Of a stretch of 64,000 nucleotides of DNA, positions 7,711 through 16,692 are shown piece after piece. The notes under the pieces are model-generated. The model was not told the DNA's origin. It was given only the letters and a program-made list of their open reading frames with translations, and did no database searches. The stretch lies in the NCBI GenBank assembly GCA_965222505.1, contig OZ244956.1, positions 2,232,001 through 2,296,000 of the forward strand, given 5' to 3'. Positions within the stretch are counted from its first letter, which is position 1. The number at the start of each line of letters is the position of its first letter. The stretch comes from G965222505 sp965222505 (GTDB lineage Bacteria > Bacteroidota > Rhodothermia > Rhodothermales > DATKEJ01). The position numbers and the translations under genes are program-made.

Positions 7711-10700
7711 ATGAACCTCGCTCAATTTTCGATTGAGAAGAACCGCATTACCTTTGTGGTGCTGGCTACCATCATTTTGTTGGGGCTAGCCCTGTACCAA
7801 TCGCTGGCGCGGGACAGCATGCCACCCTTCACCATCCGGGTAGCGACCGTTGTGTCTTCGTTCCCCGGGGCTAGTCCGGAGCGGGTAGAGCAACTGGTCA
7901 CGGACCGTATCGAAAAAGTGGCCCAGGAATTGCCCGAACTCAAGGAGGTCACCAGTACGTCGCGGACCGGGCTGTCCGTGGTGTCCGTATCGCTCAAGGA
8001 TGAAGTTGCACCGGATCAACTGCAAAGCGTGTGGGACCGGCTCCGGCGCAAGCTCAACGCCATGAGGGGCCTGCCCCAGGGGGTCAACCCGAACCTGAAT
8101 GACGACGGCATCGGGGACGTCTACGGCATCGTCGTGGGGATGACGAGCGACGGCTTCTCCTACGCCGAAATGAAAACCTATGCCGATGACCTCAAGGACG
8201 ATCTCATCAAGCTGGATGATGCGGCGAAAGTCGAACTGGGTGGCGTACAGGAAGAACGGGTTTTCATCGAGTTCGACAACGCCCGGCTCACCGAATACAA
8301 CCTCTCTGCAAGCAGGCTACAGGGCATCATTGCAGCCACCAACATCCTCAGTTCCGGGGGCGAGGTAAACCTGGAAGACGAACGCATCATCCTCGAACCG
8401 ACTGGGAATTTCAACGACATAGAAGACATCAAAAAGACCCTGGTGCCGGTCGGTAATGGTTCGCAACTGTTGTACCTCGAAGACATCACCAACATCCACA
8501 AGGGCTACATTGAACCGCCGACGCAGAAGGTGCGCATCAACGGCAAGGAAGCCATCACGCTGCATGTGAATCTGAAAGATGGGGCCAACGTCATCAACCT
8601 GGGCATGGCCGTCGATGGCGTCGTGGCCGACTGGCAAAGCCGGCTGCCCGTGGGCCTGGAACTGCACCGCGTGGCTTCGATGGATACCTACATCGACTTC
8701 AAGATCGGGGATTTCATCAATAACCTGATCCAGGCCATCATCATCGTCCTGGCCGTCATGCTGATTTTCCTCGGCATCCGCACCGGCCTTGTGATTGCCA
8801 GCCTCATCCCGATTGTGACGATCATGACGCTCATGCTGATGGGCCTGCTGGACGTTGGCCTGAACCAGGTCACGCTGGCCGCACTGATCATGGCGCTCGG
8901 GATGATGGTAGACAATGCCATTGTGGTGGCCGAGTCCGTCATGGTCAAAATGGAAGACGGCGTTCCGGCCAAGCAGGCCGCCATAGAATCCTGTGGCGAG
9001 TTGTTCACCCCGCTGCTGATCTCCACCCTGACGACCTCAGCGGCGTTTCTGGCGTTTTACCTGGCCGAGTCGACGATGGGGGACATCGTCGGCCCCATCT
9101 TCGTGGTCATTTCCCTGGCCCTGTTGTCGTCATGGCTCATCGCGCTCACGGTGATCACGATGTTCTGTTACCTGTTCCTGCGGATCGAAAAGAAGGGCAC
9201 GCAAAAGCCAGGGTTGGTAGACCGAACCATCAACCGGCTCAAGGTCTACTACAAAGACCTCATCCTGCAAGCCCTGGCCTTCAAGACCTGGGTGGTAGCT
9301 GGCATCCTGACCCTGTTTGTGATTTCGCTGCTCGGGTTCAATTTCATCCCCTTTGTGTTTTTCCCGGACAGCGATCGGAACATGATTACAGTAGACATCA
9401 ACCTCCCACTGGGCACCCGCATTGAGCGCACGGAGGATGTGGTCACACAGATCGAAACCTACCTGGCCGATGCATTGCTGGTGGGACCCGACCGAACAGA
9501 TGGTATTGTGGACTGGTCGTCCTACATCGGGCAAGGACCGGAATCCTACGACATGGGGTACCAGGCCGATGAAGCCAATTCCAGTTACGCGCACATGTTG
9601 GTCAACACATCGGCGTTTTCGTACAACAACACCGCCATCGCTCAACTGGATGCGTTCTGTTTCGAACACTTTCCGGATGCCGACATCAAGGTGGGGCCGC
9701 TTGGGGCCGGCGGCGGTGGTGTGCCCATCGAAGTGAAAGTGTCCGGGAACAATCCGGACGTCCTGGCCCGCATCGCCGAGGCAATCAAACTTCAACTCTC
9801 CGGTATTGCAGGCACCAAAAACGTGAAGGACGACTGGGGGCCGAAAAGCAAGAAGTTTGTGATTGCCGTGGACCAGTCCCGTGCCCAGAATGCCGGGGTC
9901 TCCAGCCAGGATATCGCCACCTCCCTGCAAACCGTCCTGGATGGCTTCCAGACCGGCGAATACCGGGAGGGCGATCAGTCCATTCCCATCATGATGCGGA
10001 GCGATGCCGGGCAACAACAATCCCTGGCCTCGCTGGAAACGCTGAGTGTGTTCGCGCAGAGCACCGGCAAGAGCGTACCGTTGCTCCAGGTGGCGAGTAT
10101 CGTACCCGAGTGGCAATACTCAAAGATCAAACGGCTGGACCTGAACCGGACGGTGAACGTCTCCAGCGAACTCACCGCAGACGGTAACGCTTCGGCCGTC
10201 ACTGCCGCACTCACCCCGTGGCTGGAAGAACAAGCCGCTGGTTGGCCCGCTGGTTACACCTACAAATTCGGCGGCGATGCCCAGAACACCGCCGACAATA
10301 TGGGGGCCGTCATCAAATACCTGCCGCTTTCCGGGTTCATCATTCTGCTGCTCCTGATTATCCAGTTCAACTCGTTTCGCAAGATGGCGATGGTCACCCT
10401 CACAATTCCGCTGGGTGTGATCGGGGTGGTGCTGGGTCTCTTGATTTTCCAGGAGCCGTTCGGGTTTATGCCGTTCCTGGGGGTGATCTCGCTGGCCGGT
10501 ATCGTGATTAACAATGCCATCGTCTTGCTCGACCGGATCGAGATTGAACAAAGTGAACTCAAGCGCACCGATCAGGATGCCGTGATTGCGGCCTGCCTCC
10601 AACGCTTCCGCCCCATCCTGCTCGCCACGTTCACCACGGTCCTCGGCCTGATTCCCCTCTACCTGAGCGGCGGTGAAATGTGGGAAGGCATGGCCGTGAG

Positions 10701-10824
10701 CATTATGGTCGGCTTGCTGTTCGGCACGGTGATTACGCTGCTTTTCATCCCCTCGCTCTACAGTATTTTCTTCAAGGTCGATTACCGGAGCTACGCGTTT
10801 AACGAAGCGCTACTTGGGGCGTGA
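7711..10824 (+). CDS. RND-family multidrug efflux permease (AcrB/HAE1 type)
   Basis: A 1037-residue proton-driven inner-membrane pump, full length for the family. It begins with the usual amphipathic start and TM1 (SIEKNRITFVVLATIILLG). A periplasmic porter half follows, with PGASPERVEQLVTDRIEKV. Then come the TM2-TM6 block with the proton-relay motif GMMVDNAIVVAE, a second porter half, and a TM8-TM12 block containing VISLAGIVINNAIVLLDRIE and the typical IPLYLSGGEMWEGMAVSIM...FIPSLYSIFF ending. The first relay position has Asp-Asn rather than the Asp-Asp of AcrB, as in several HAE1 subfamilies. Its TolC and adaptor partners are immediately upstream. The substrate is unknown. Confidence 0.95.
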   Translation: MNLAQFSIEKNRITFVVLATIILLGLALYQSLARDSMPPFTIRVATVVSSFPGASPERVEQLVTDRIEKVAQELPELKEVTSTSRTGLSVVSVSLKDEVAPDQLQSVWDRLRRKLNAMRGLPQGVNPNLNDDGIGDVYGIVVGMTSDGFSYAEMKTYADDLKDDLIKLDDAAKVELGGVQEERVFIEFDNARLTEYNLSASRLQGIIAATNILSSGGEVNLEDERIILEPTGNFNDIEDIKKTLVPVGNGSQLLYLEDITNIHKGYIEPPTQKVRINGKEAITLHVNLKDGANVINLGMAVDGVVADWQSRLPVGLELHRVASMDTYIDFKIGDFINNLIQAIIIVLAVMLIFLGIRTGLVIASLIPIVTIMTLMLMGLLDVGLNQVTLAALIMALGMMVDNAIVVAESVMVKMEDGVPAKQAAIESCGELFTPLLISTLTTSAAFLAFYLAESTMGDIVGPIFVVISLALLSSWLIALTVITMFCYLFLRIEKKGTQKPGLVDRTINRLKVYYKDLILQALAFKTWVVAGILTLFVISLLGFNFIPFVFFPDSDRNMITVDINLPLGTRIERTEDVVTQIETYLADALLVGPDRTDGIVDWSSYIGQGPESYDMGYQADEANSSYAHMLVNTSAFSYNNTAIAQLDAFCFEHFPDADIKVGPLGAGGGGVPIEVKVSGNNPDVLARIAEAIKLQLSGIAGTKNVKDDWGPKSKKFVIAVDQSRAQNAGVSSQDIATSLQTVLDGFQTGEYREGDQSIPIMMRSDAGQQQSLASLETLSVFAQSTGKSVPLLQVASIVPEWQYSKIKRLDLNRTVNVSSELTADGNASAVTAALTPWLEEQAAGWPAGYTYKFGGDAQNTADNMGAVIKYLPLSGFIILLLLIIQFNSFRKMAMVTLTIPLGVIGVVLGLLIFQEPFGFMPFLGVISLAGIVINNAIVLLDRIEIEQSELKRTDQDAVIAACLQRFRPILLATFTTVLGLIPLYLSGGEMWEGMAVSIMVGLLFGTVITLLFIPSLYSIFFKVDYRSYAFNEALLGA

Positions 10825-10826
10825 CC

Positions 10827-11933
10827 CTACAACCGATAAGCCGTATACCCGTCTTTGACCAACACGGCCACGGCACGGTCGGCATCGGCTTCATCGGCAA
10901 AACCGACCTTGAACGCACCGCCGGTACCTTCGCGGATTTTGAGCAGTTCCAGATCCTTGATGTTCAGGTCGGCTTCATACAGGAGGCGCGTGAGTTGGGC
11001 CAGGTAACCGGGCCGGTCTTCGGCATAGACGTACACATCGGCGAGGGGCCGAAGGAAGCCTTTCATGCTGGGTGGGATGGTGCGGCGCACGGCCCGGGCA
11101 GCGGTAAAATCGGCTTCGAGCCGTGTGATGTCGATGTGCTGCAAGTGGGTCCGTTGCCGCTCCAGATGCCGGATGAGCATACCCAGTGTGGCAACGATCT
11201 GGGTATGGTTGGCAGCGAGAATGTCTTGCCAGATACCGAAGGGGGAAGACGCGATGCGCGTCATATCCCGAAACCCTCCGGCTGCTAACTTCAGATAGGC
11301 CGGGTCGTGCGTCTGGGCCGGGTCCGCGAGGTGTATTAAAGCAATGGAAACCAGCTGGGGGACGTGGCTCACCGCAGCCGCGATGCGGTCGTGCCGCTTG
11401 GCGTTAAGCACCAGAATTCGAGCCCCGGTAAGCTGAATTAAATCAATAAGATCAGCATGTCGTTCAATGAATTCATCCACACTGTGGATAACCGGTGGAC
11501 AAAGTACATACGTCGCATTTTCAAACAACAGGGCATCGGCATGAGCCACCCCCCGGTGTTCGGCTCCGGCCATGGGATGCCCGCCGATAAAAGAAATACC
11601 CTCAGGCAACAGGCGCAGGGCATCGGCCATGATACCCGCCTTGACCGAGCCCACGTCCGTCACGACGGCCCCCGGCTTGAGGTGCGGAGCCATGGCTTCA
11701 AACAGCGTGGGCATCGCCCCCAGGGGCGTAGCGACCACTACGAGGTCGGCATCCCGGACGGCATCTGCTACAGAGGTTGCCTCCCGATCAATGATGCCGT
11801 TTTGCCGGGCCGCTTCCATGACATCAGCCCTATCATAGCCGATGCAGGTGAGGGCAGGTCGGTTCTTCTTCCAGGCCAAACCCAATGACCCGCCCATGAG
11901 GCCAACACCAAGAATGGAAATGGTTTGTATCAC
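10827..11933 (-). CDS. tyrA: Prephenate dehydrogenase with C-terminal ACT domain
   Basis: Oxidative decarboxylation of prephenate to 4-hydroxyphenylpyruvate in tyrosine synthesis. The NAD-binding Rossmann start ISILGVGLMGGSLGLAWKK is followed by VVVATPLGAM, VVTDVGSVK, FIGGHPMAGAEHRG (substrate-binding His) and the helical dimerisation half with HVPQLVSIALI. The last 75 or so residues form an ACT-like domain (LADVYVYAEDRPGYLAQLTRLLYEADLNIKDLELLKIREG) that may give feedback control. I chose GTG at 11933 (368 residues), just before IQTISILG. The frame runs open to 12146, but that extension is unlike the family and overlaps a gene on the other strand. Its 3' end meets the efflux permease tail to tail. 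Confidence 0.9.
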   Translation of the reverse strand: MIQTISILGVGLMGGSLGLAWKKNRPALTCIGYDRADVMEAARQNGIIDREATSVADAVRDADLVVVATPLGAMPTLFEAMAPHLKPGAVVTDVGSVKAGIMADALRLLPEGISFIGGHPMAGAEHRGVAHADALLFENATYVLCPPVIHSVDEFIERHADLIDLIQLTGARILVLNAKRHDRIAAAVSHVPQLVSIALIHLADPAQTHDPAYLKLAAGGFRDMTRIASSPFGIWQDILAANHTQIVATLGMLIRHLERQRTHLQHIDITRLEADFTAARAVRRTIPPSMKGFLRPLADVYVYAEDRPGYLAQLTRLLYEADLNIKDLELLKIREGTGGAFKVGFADEADADRAVAVLVKDGYTAYRL

Positions 11934-12038
11934 GTAGTGTGTATTTATTGTTACATTGACCGGTGTAGCATGCCGTTCCGGCGTACGAATAGCAAGAACG
12001 GGATCACATGGCCTGTTTGTCAAACCCAGAGCGAACAT

Positions 12039-12257
12039 ATGGTTAAAGATGCTGAAAAACTCGCGGCCTTTGAAAAAGTGTACCAACAGCAAACACCTCC
12101 AGACCACGCCCACAGCCTTCGCATCTACGAGGCCCTCTATCAACATGCTTGTGTGCTTGGCATTTTTCCACTAAAAAATCCCTTGGACGGCCTTGACCAT
12201 AAGATCAATTTAGCCCACGCCCTGCATGTTCACGCACCTGCTCCAAAGACTCGCTAG
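12039..12257 (+). CDS. Small protein paired with a nucleotidyltransferase (possible antitoxin-like partner)
   Basis: A 72-residue product from ATG 12039 (MVKDAEKLAAFEKVYQQQ). It overlaps the next start by 32 bp in another frame. The charged helix and the segment ALYQHACVLGIFPLKNPLDGLDHKINLAHALHVH recall, from memory, small proteins found just upstream of MNT/AbiEii-type nucleotidyltransferases. The overlap implies coupled expression. Function is not established; it may be an antitoxin/neutraliser or an accessory subunit. The frame is open further upstream to 11925, but that part is antisense to the tyrA start and is not conserved-looking. Confidence 0.6.
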   Translation: MVKDAEKLAAFEKVYQQQTPPDHAHSLRIYEALYQHACVLGIFPLKNPLDGLDHKINLAHALHVHAPAPKTR

Positions 12258-12768
12258 CGCCTTGCATAAAGCAGGCATTGACTACATGGTCATCGGTGGG
12301 CAAGCCGTACTCAGGTATGGAGAACCAAGACTCACCAAAGATATTGATATGACCCTGGGCCTGTGGCCACAGCAATTAGACAAGGTACTGGAATTTATCG
12401 AAGGCATGGATCTTGCCCTACTGGTTGATATTGCATTCATCGAACAAACCCTCGTTATCCCTGTGCAAGATCAAGAAACAGGACTTCGGGTTGACTTTAT
12501 GCTGGGGTTCACCCCTTATGAGCAAGAAGCCCTTAGGCGGGCACAGTCTGTCCTCATGGAATCAACTCCGGTTCGCTTTGCCACACTTGAAGATGTAATC
12601 ATTCACAAATGTATTGCTGGACGACCTCGTGACCTGGAAGACATCAAATCCATCTTGCGCAAGAACCCTTCGGCAGATACGGCTTACATCCATGACTGGC
12701 TAAAGCAATATGAAAGCCTCACTGGAGAACCGCTTGTGCTAAGGTTTAATACGCTCCTGGACGAATAA
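12226..12768 (+). CDS. MNT/AbiEii-like nucleotidyltransferase
   Basis: A 180-residue protein of the DNA polymerase beta-like nucleotidyltransferase fold. It shows YMVIGGQAVLRYGEPRLTKDIDMTLGL, a G-G plus DxD arrangement (Asp in KDIDMTL), a further acidic position in GLRVDFMLGF, and the C-terminal helix with FATLEDVIIHKCIAGRPRDLEDI. Relatives act as toxins or modifiers in MNT-HEPN or AbiE-like modules and in other nucleotide-transfer roles. Target and activity here are unknown. The gene is coupled to the 72-residue gene upstream. No HEPN-domain neighbour is visible, so a classical MNT-HEPN pair is not supported. Confidence 0.82.
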   Translation: MFTHLLQRLASALHKAGIDYMVIGGQAVLRYGEPRLTKDIDMTLGLWPQQLDKVLEFIEGMDLALLVDIAFIEQTLVIPVQDQETGLRVDFMLGFTPYEQEALRRAQSVLMESTPVRFATLEDVIIHKCIAGRPRDLEDIKSILRKNPSADTAYIHDWLKQYESLTGEPLVLRFNTLLDE

Positions 12769-12845
12769 CGCCATGACGCCGGAGCAATGGCAGGCCAGGG
12801 ACAACATATATACCTGACCAACCCATTTTCTACTGGGTTGAACAT

Positions 12846-13874
12846 CTAGTCAAGTGGTTCAGGGATAAAACCCCGGTTGAGGGCGACCGGGTTGTGGGCG
12901 AGGTTGAGCTTGGGGTATTGGCCATCGGTAGGCCGGGCCTGTGTTTCGCTCGTCCACCGATAGCCCTCCGGTAGCGTCTGTATGTTGTTGTTGCTGGCTT
13001 CCACCCGTCGTAGCGCCGGCAGGGCCGTCAGGATGGCTGCGTCCAGCGCAAGGAGTTGATTGGAGCTGACCTGCAGGTTACGCAATGCGGGCAAATCCTC
13101 CAGACCCTCCAGTAAGGTGAGTGCGTTGCCGGTCAGGCCGAGCCATTCGAGGCGGGGCAGGTGCGCAATACCCATCGGGGCCAAGAATTTGTTGCCGTAG
13201 AGTTCAAGTTCCTTGAGCCAGGGATGTCCAGTAATGCCATTCAGGTTCGTGAGCGCATTCATGCGGAGGTCGAGGCGTTCGAGCGCCGGTAGGCCCTTCA
13301 GGTCCGGCACCGCCTCAATCTGATTTCCGGCCAGGTCAAGATTTGCCAGTGCCGAGCAAGACAACAGGGGAGAGAGGTCCTTGATTTGATTGCGTGAAAG
13401 ATGGACCTCCACCCATGGACAGGCATCCGAAACCCCTTGCAGCGATGTGATTTGCGCCTCGGGGAAGCGGATGTGACGCAATGCGGTCAACTCAGCCAAG
13501 AGCGGCACTTCGGAAAAGGCCGTGTTCCCCAATGATATCCCCACAATCCGGCCTTCCGCCACAGCAACTGCATGCCGGTAATATCCGCCAAACCGATGCA
13601 ACACCCGCAGCCGGTGATCAACCCAATCGGTGATCCAGTACTGATCGGGTCGAAAGCGGGGTACGGGATCGCCGGAGGTGACAACCAGCACCCGATCCGG
13701 CTCCACCTCTGCATCGGCCAGGACGGCCGCCAGGGCGTTCACCTCCCATTCCGGCACCTGAAAGGCCCCTTTTTGCAAATCCTTGAACGTCGGGTGCCGA
13801 TGGTACCAGGCATAAACCACCACGGCCAGCAACATCACTCCCCCCAGCACCCATTGTAGCGTGGTCGACATCAT
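12846..13874 (-). CDS. Membrane-anchored leucine-rich-repeat protein
   Basis: A 342-residue protein. One N-terminal transmembrane segment (about 6-24, LQWVLGGVMLLAVVVYAWY) is followed by a linker domain (about 30-105) and then eight or nine leucine-rich repeats of about 22 residues (for example LANLDLAGNQIEAVPDLKGL, LERLDLRMNALTNLNGI, LRNLQVSSNQLLAL). LRRs form a curved beta-solenoid for protein binding, here most likely on the periplasmic side. No enzyme domain is seen. It lies downstream of the isomerase gene on the same strand, separated by a palindrome, and is probably a separate unit. Confidence 0.87.
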   Translation of the reverse strand: MMSTTLQWVLGGVMLLAVVVYAWYHRHPTFKDLQKGAFQVPEWEVNALAAVLADAEVEPDRVLVVTSGDPVPRFRPDQYWITDWVDHRLRVLHRFGGYYRHAVAVAEGRIVGISLGNTAFSEVPLLAELTALRHIRFPEAQITSLQGVSDACPWVEVHLSRNQIKDLSPLLSCSALANLDLAGNQIEAVPDLKGLPALERLDLRMNALTNLNGITGHPWLKELELYGNKFLAPMGIAHLPRLEWLGLTGNALTLLEGLEDLPALRNLQVSSNQLLALDAAILTALPALRRVEASNNNIQTLPEGYRWTSETQARPTDGQYPKLNLAHNPVALNRGFIPEPLD

Positions 13875-13960
13875 AAACCCCTGGCAGAATGATCAATGTG
13901 CACACAGTATGAATTAATGTAGGAAGGACAATAGACCAAGTGCAATGCCTCTCCCATCAT

Positions 13961-13987
13961 CGTAGCGGACATGCCATGTCCGCTACG
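13961..13987. terminator. Near-perfect 27-nt palindrome, candidate terminator or REP-like repeat
   Basis: CGTAGCGGACATG (13961-13973) and CATGTCCGCTACG (13975-13987) are perfect inverted copies. It sits between the stop of the isomerase gene (14032) and the start of the LRR gene (13874). A related GGACATGGC/GCCATGTCC palindrome occurs near 47628, so it may be a dispersed repeat rather than a dedicated terminator. No T-run follows. Confidence 0.5.
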
Positions 13988-14031
13988 GTACCTGCACGGA
14001 TTGACCGTTGGCCGGGAGCCAGGTCTGGATT

Positions 14032-14853
14032 TTATTCGCCCGTAAACGCTGGCGGGCGTTTTTGGAAGAAGGCATTTACGGCTTCGGCAAGATCGTTTGA
14101 GCGAAGGAAGCCTGTATTCCAGAGAGCCACCAGTTCAAGCGACTGATCAATCGTCAGGTCTGCCCCATGGTCCAGGATGTACTTGGCCCCCTGAACGGCC
14201 AGCGGGGAGTTTCGGGCGATGTCTGCCGCCAACGCCGCGGCAGCGGCATGCAAGGCCTCTTCATCAGGATACACGGTGTTGACCAGGCCAGCAGCTGCCG
14301 CCTCGGCTGCGCTGTAGTCCCGGCCGGTAAATATCATTTCTTGTGCATGCCCGGCTGGTATAATGCGGGGCAGCCGTTGGAGCGTGCCCAGATCCGCAAC
14401 GATGGCCATGCGGGTTTCCCGAACCGAGAAAGAAGCGTCTGCCGAGGCCAACCGGATGTTGCACGCCGTAATCAGGTCCATGCCCGCCCCGATGCAATAC
14501 CCGTGCACGGCGGCAATCACCGGCTTTCGGCATGCGGCAACGGAGGTCATGGCGGCTTGCATCATCTTGATTTGTTGATGCAGGTCCATCTGTTGCCGGG
14601 CCGGAGACGAACCCTCCGACGGCATCAAAACATGCCCCATCTCGCCCAGGTCCAGTCCTACGGTAAAGGCTTTTCCCCTGGCCGCCAACACCACGGCCCG
14701 GATTTCAGGATCGGCATCGAGGATCGCCATGGCGTGCGGCAAATCCACCCAGATGGCCGAACCCATCGCGTTCCGTTTTTCAGGCCGGTCCAGCCAGAGC
14801 GTCGCCACCGGGCCGGAAGTTTCGATAGATAAAACGGTTGAAGAAAATTCCAT
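14032..14853 (-). CDS. Enoyl-CoA hydratase/isomerase (dienoyl-CoA isomerase-like)
   Basis: A 273-residue crotonase-fold enzyme of fatty-acid beta-oxidation. Seen: WLDRPEKRNAMGSAIW, the oxyanion region AARGKAFTVGLDLGEMG, AAVHGYCIGAGMDLITACNIRLASADASFSVRETRMAIVADLGTLQRLPRII, and the helix with AEAAAAGLVNTVYPDEEAL. The acidic residues Glu in SVRET and Asp in VADLGTLQR match the ECH1-type delta(3,5)-delta(2,4)-dienoyl-CoA isomerase pattern better than the two-Glu hydratase pattern. I chose ATG 14853 (MEFSSTVLS). The frame stays open to 15138, but the added residues include the inverted repeat at 14868-14914. No other beta-oxidation gene is adjacent. Confidence 0.88.
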   Translation of the reverse strand: MEFSSTVLSIETSGPVATLWLDRPEKRNAMGSAIWVDLPHAMAILDADPEIRAVVLAARGKAFTVGLDLGEMGHVLMPSEGSSPARQQMDLHQQIKMMQAAMTSVAACRKPVIAAVHGYCIGAGMDLITACNIRLASADASFSVRETRMAIVADLGTLQRLPRIIPAGHAQEMIFTGRDYSAAEAAAAGLVNTVYPDEEALHAAAAALAADIARNSPLAVQGAKYILDHGADLTIDQSLELVALWNTGFLRSNDLAEAVNAFFQKRPPAFTGE

Positions 14854-14867
14854 ATGGTTGTGTGTTT

Positions 14868-14914
14868 GGTGCTGAGTGCGACTCAAGATTAAAACCTGAG
14901 TCGCACTCAGCACC
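14868..14914. repeat. Dispersed inverted repeat (GAGTGCGACTC family), copy 1
   Basis: Perfect 18-bp arms at 14868-14885 and 14897-14914 (ending GCGACTCA / starting TGAGTCGC) with an 11-nt loop AGATTAAAACC. The loop resembles the inverse of the loop in the copy near 51260 (GGTTTTGATCTT), so the element exists in both orientations. The remaining bases to 15166 hold no gene. Confidence 0.75.
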
Positions 14915-15166
14915 CTGCACTCGTATATTACGCCACGCACACTTATGAAACCGCACCCTTTATGGCGTTTTTGCAAAAGCGGAAACCTCGTTTCAAAGGC
15001 CGATAGCCATTCACCTTGTGCCTTATCCAGTAGTGGAGCAATACGAAATACACCCCCCCTTTCCGCAGTACACCAGATTGTACCGAATACTTGAGGCAAC
15101 AGGCGCACCAACGCATCCTGTGTGCGTTGTCGTTTCACCTACATCCCGGTATCGCAACACGATACG

Positions 15167-15889
15167 ATGAGCGTACTTTATCTGGTTCGACACGGTCAAA
15201 CATCCCTCTTCAACGAGGACTACGACCAACTCTCCCCCATTGGCGTTGAGCAGGCCCGTGCGCTTGGCCTGCACTGGTCCAGTATTGGCGTTAAGTTCGA
15301 CCGCGTGTTTGTGGGCCCCCGGCAATCCCATCGGTTTACCCACGATGCCGCCCGGGCCGCCTACCGGGCCACCTCAGATGACCCTTGGCCGGAACCCATT
15401 GTTCTCCCGGAATTTAACGACCATCAGGGTGATCAGGTCTTTCGGCATGCCGTACCCCACATGAAAGAGCGCGATGTGTTGCTGCGCAAACTCGGTGGGG
15501 CCTTTCTGAAAGGGGACCTCACGATGCGCCGGGCCTGGATGGAATCCTACGTCAGGATCTCCCGCCAGTGGATGCGCAATGAGCTGGAAGTAGACACCAG
15601 CCGGTTTGAATCCTGGCCGGCCTTCCGGCAACGCATTCTGCGGGGCCTCGAAGGGCTGGTTCGCATGGCCACCCCGCGCGAGCGCATCGTGATCTTTACC
15701 TCTGCCGGTCCGATGGCTGCTGCTATGGGCCAATCCCTGAGCCTCGAAGACCCGGCCATCCTCAAATTAAACTGGGCCGTCCGCAACGCCGCCGTCTCCG
15801 AATTTTTCTTCTCGAAACAGCAACTCTCCCTCAGCGCCTACAACACCACCCCCCACCTCCTTGATCAAAAGCTGCTCACGTACATTTAG
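15167..15889 (+). CDS. Histidine phosphatase superfamily protein (phosphoglycerate-mutase-like)
   Basis: The 240-residue product starts with the catalytic LYLVRHGQTS motif. It has LSPIGVEQARALG and a GPRQSHRFTHDA segment in place of the usual SDLxRAxxTA. An acidic site (EFNDHQGDQ) and IVIFTSAGPMAAAMG follow; that last segment replaces the usual SHGG, so the second catalytic His is not obvious. This makes phosphatase activity less certain than the fold. I chose ATG 15167 (MSVLYLVRHG); the frame continues 15 codons upstream without family likeness. Substrate unknown. Confidence 0.85.
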   Translation: MSVLYLVRHGQTSLFNEDYDQLSPIGVEQARALGLHWSSIGVKFDRVFVGPRQSHRFTHDAARAAYRATSDDPWPEPIVLPEFNDHQGDQVFRHAVPHMKERDVLLRKLGGAFLKGDLTMRRAWMESYVRISRQWMRNELEVDTSRFESWPAFRQRILRGLEGLVRMATPRERIVIFTSAGPMAAAMGQSLSLEDPAILKLNWAVRNAAVSEFFFSKQQLSLSAYNTTPHLLDQKLLTYI

Positions 15890-16249
15890 GACGTTCTACG
15901 TGCGACGTTCTACGTTTCTTGTCCTGAACGCGTAGTGTTTGTTGTGATCGATCTTCCCCCAATCCGCACACTGATTGCGGCAGCAAGGCAAGGGCATTAA
16001 CAATGTGAAGTGTTTGAAGCACGCCGACGGTGCGGATCAGGTAAGTCATGTTACGCCGTCTTGGCCCATTCGACATGGTCGAAATGTACAAGATCAACGA
16101 CGAGCTGCGTAACATCAGTCAAGTAAGTGCAGCGTGCGTCCCTGCTACCGGCCACAGCGTCACCCGCAGCCGGTAGTGTGGAACGTGACTCGGGCAAGAT
16201 CAACGAGGGTATGTGACCCGAGCATGGGGGTTAAACAGGTCTCGCCTGT
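15890..16249. other. Intergenic region without convincing gene
   Basis: About 360 bp between the phosphatase and the 3' end of the CIS locus. Near 15892-15918 the word GACGTTCTACGT occurs twice. A minus-strand frame at 15876-16115 and plus-strand fragments exist but show no recognisable protein features. It marks the downstream border of the CIS operon; I see no att-like direct repeat or integrase. Confidence 0.5.
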
Positions 16250-16690
16250 TCAATTTCTCGGTTTCTGTGGTGTCAGATCTAGTCGAATTGTGCGCGTCAG
16301 GCGCATGCGATCGGTTTTTTTGAGCACCGGATGCACATGGTAGGAAAGCAACGTACCGGAATTGGTAGCCGCTCGGGCCTTGGCACCGAACAACCCGCAT
16401 TCGCGGAGAGCATCAACAGCCTCCCGCAGCCCAAAGGTGACGGCCACCTGCATATGAGGTGTCGGCTGATTGACCACACGGCCCTGTGCGTCCAGGAACC
16501 GAATGTCCCTAGGCTGCACCTGTTTACGGGCTATTTCTCGGGTAAGCCGCTTGCGGTCCGGTTGAAGCTCGGGCGGCCTCCGGTCCCACCGTTCCAGACC
16601 CTGACCCACTGCAATAAAAAACGGCCCGGCGGTTTCAAGCTCACCTTGCAAAAGCGTAGTGAGCACAACGAAAAATCGGTCGGTCAACAT
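16250..16690 (-). CDS. CIS-associated small adaptor protein (paralog of the 21037-21558 product)
   Basis: A 146-residue protein, last gene of the CIS locus, starting 3 bp after the LecA-like gene ends. It shares an ordered set of motifs with the 173-residue protein upstream: DRxxVVLxxLLxG, GxGLxxWD, PxxxLxxE/D, IRFLDAQGRVVNQPTPHMQV, LREC/FGLFG, and a final LTRTIxL. The GLFG and LTRTI elements recall baseplate-to-fibre connector proteins. No signal peptide. I infer a structural role at the tail fibre or baseplate. Exact function unknown. Confidence 0.7.
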   Translation of the reverse strand: MLTDRFFVVLTTLLQGELETAGPFFIAVGQGLERWDRRPPELQPDRKRLTREIARKQVQPRDIRFLDAQGRVVNQPTPHMQVAVTFGLREAVDALRECGLFGAKARAATNSGTLLSYHVHPVLKKTDRMRLTRTIRLDLTPQKPRN

Positions 16691-16692
16691 GG

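Noticed and set aside
11934..12146. N-terminal extension of prephenate dehydrogenase
   Set aside because: The extension is unlike the family, which starts at the Rossmann strand, and it overlaps a plausible gene on the other strand.
14854..15138. N-terminal extension of the enoyl-CoA hydratase-like gene
   Set aside because: The extension runs through an 18-bp inverted repeat and overlaps the divergent phosphatase start; the crotonase fold begins at 14853.
15876..16115. 79-codon minus-strand frame between phosphatase and CIS locus
   Set aside because: No recognisable motif, no ribosome-binding site and shadow-like composition.
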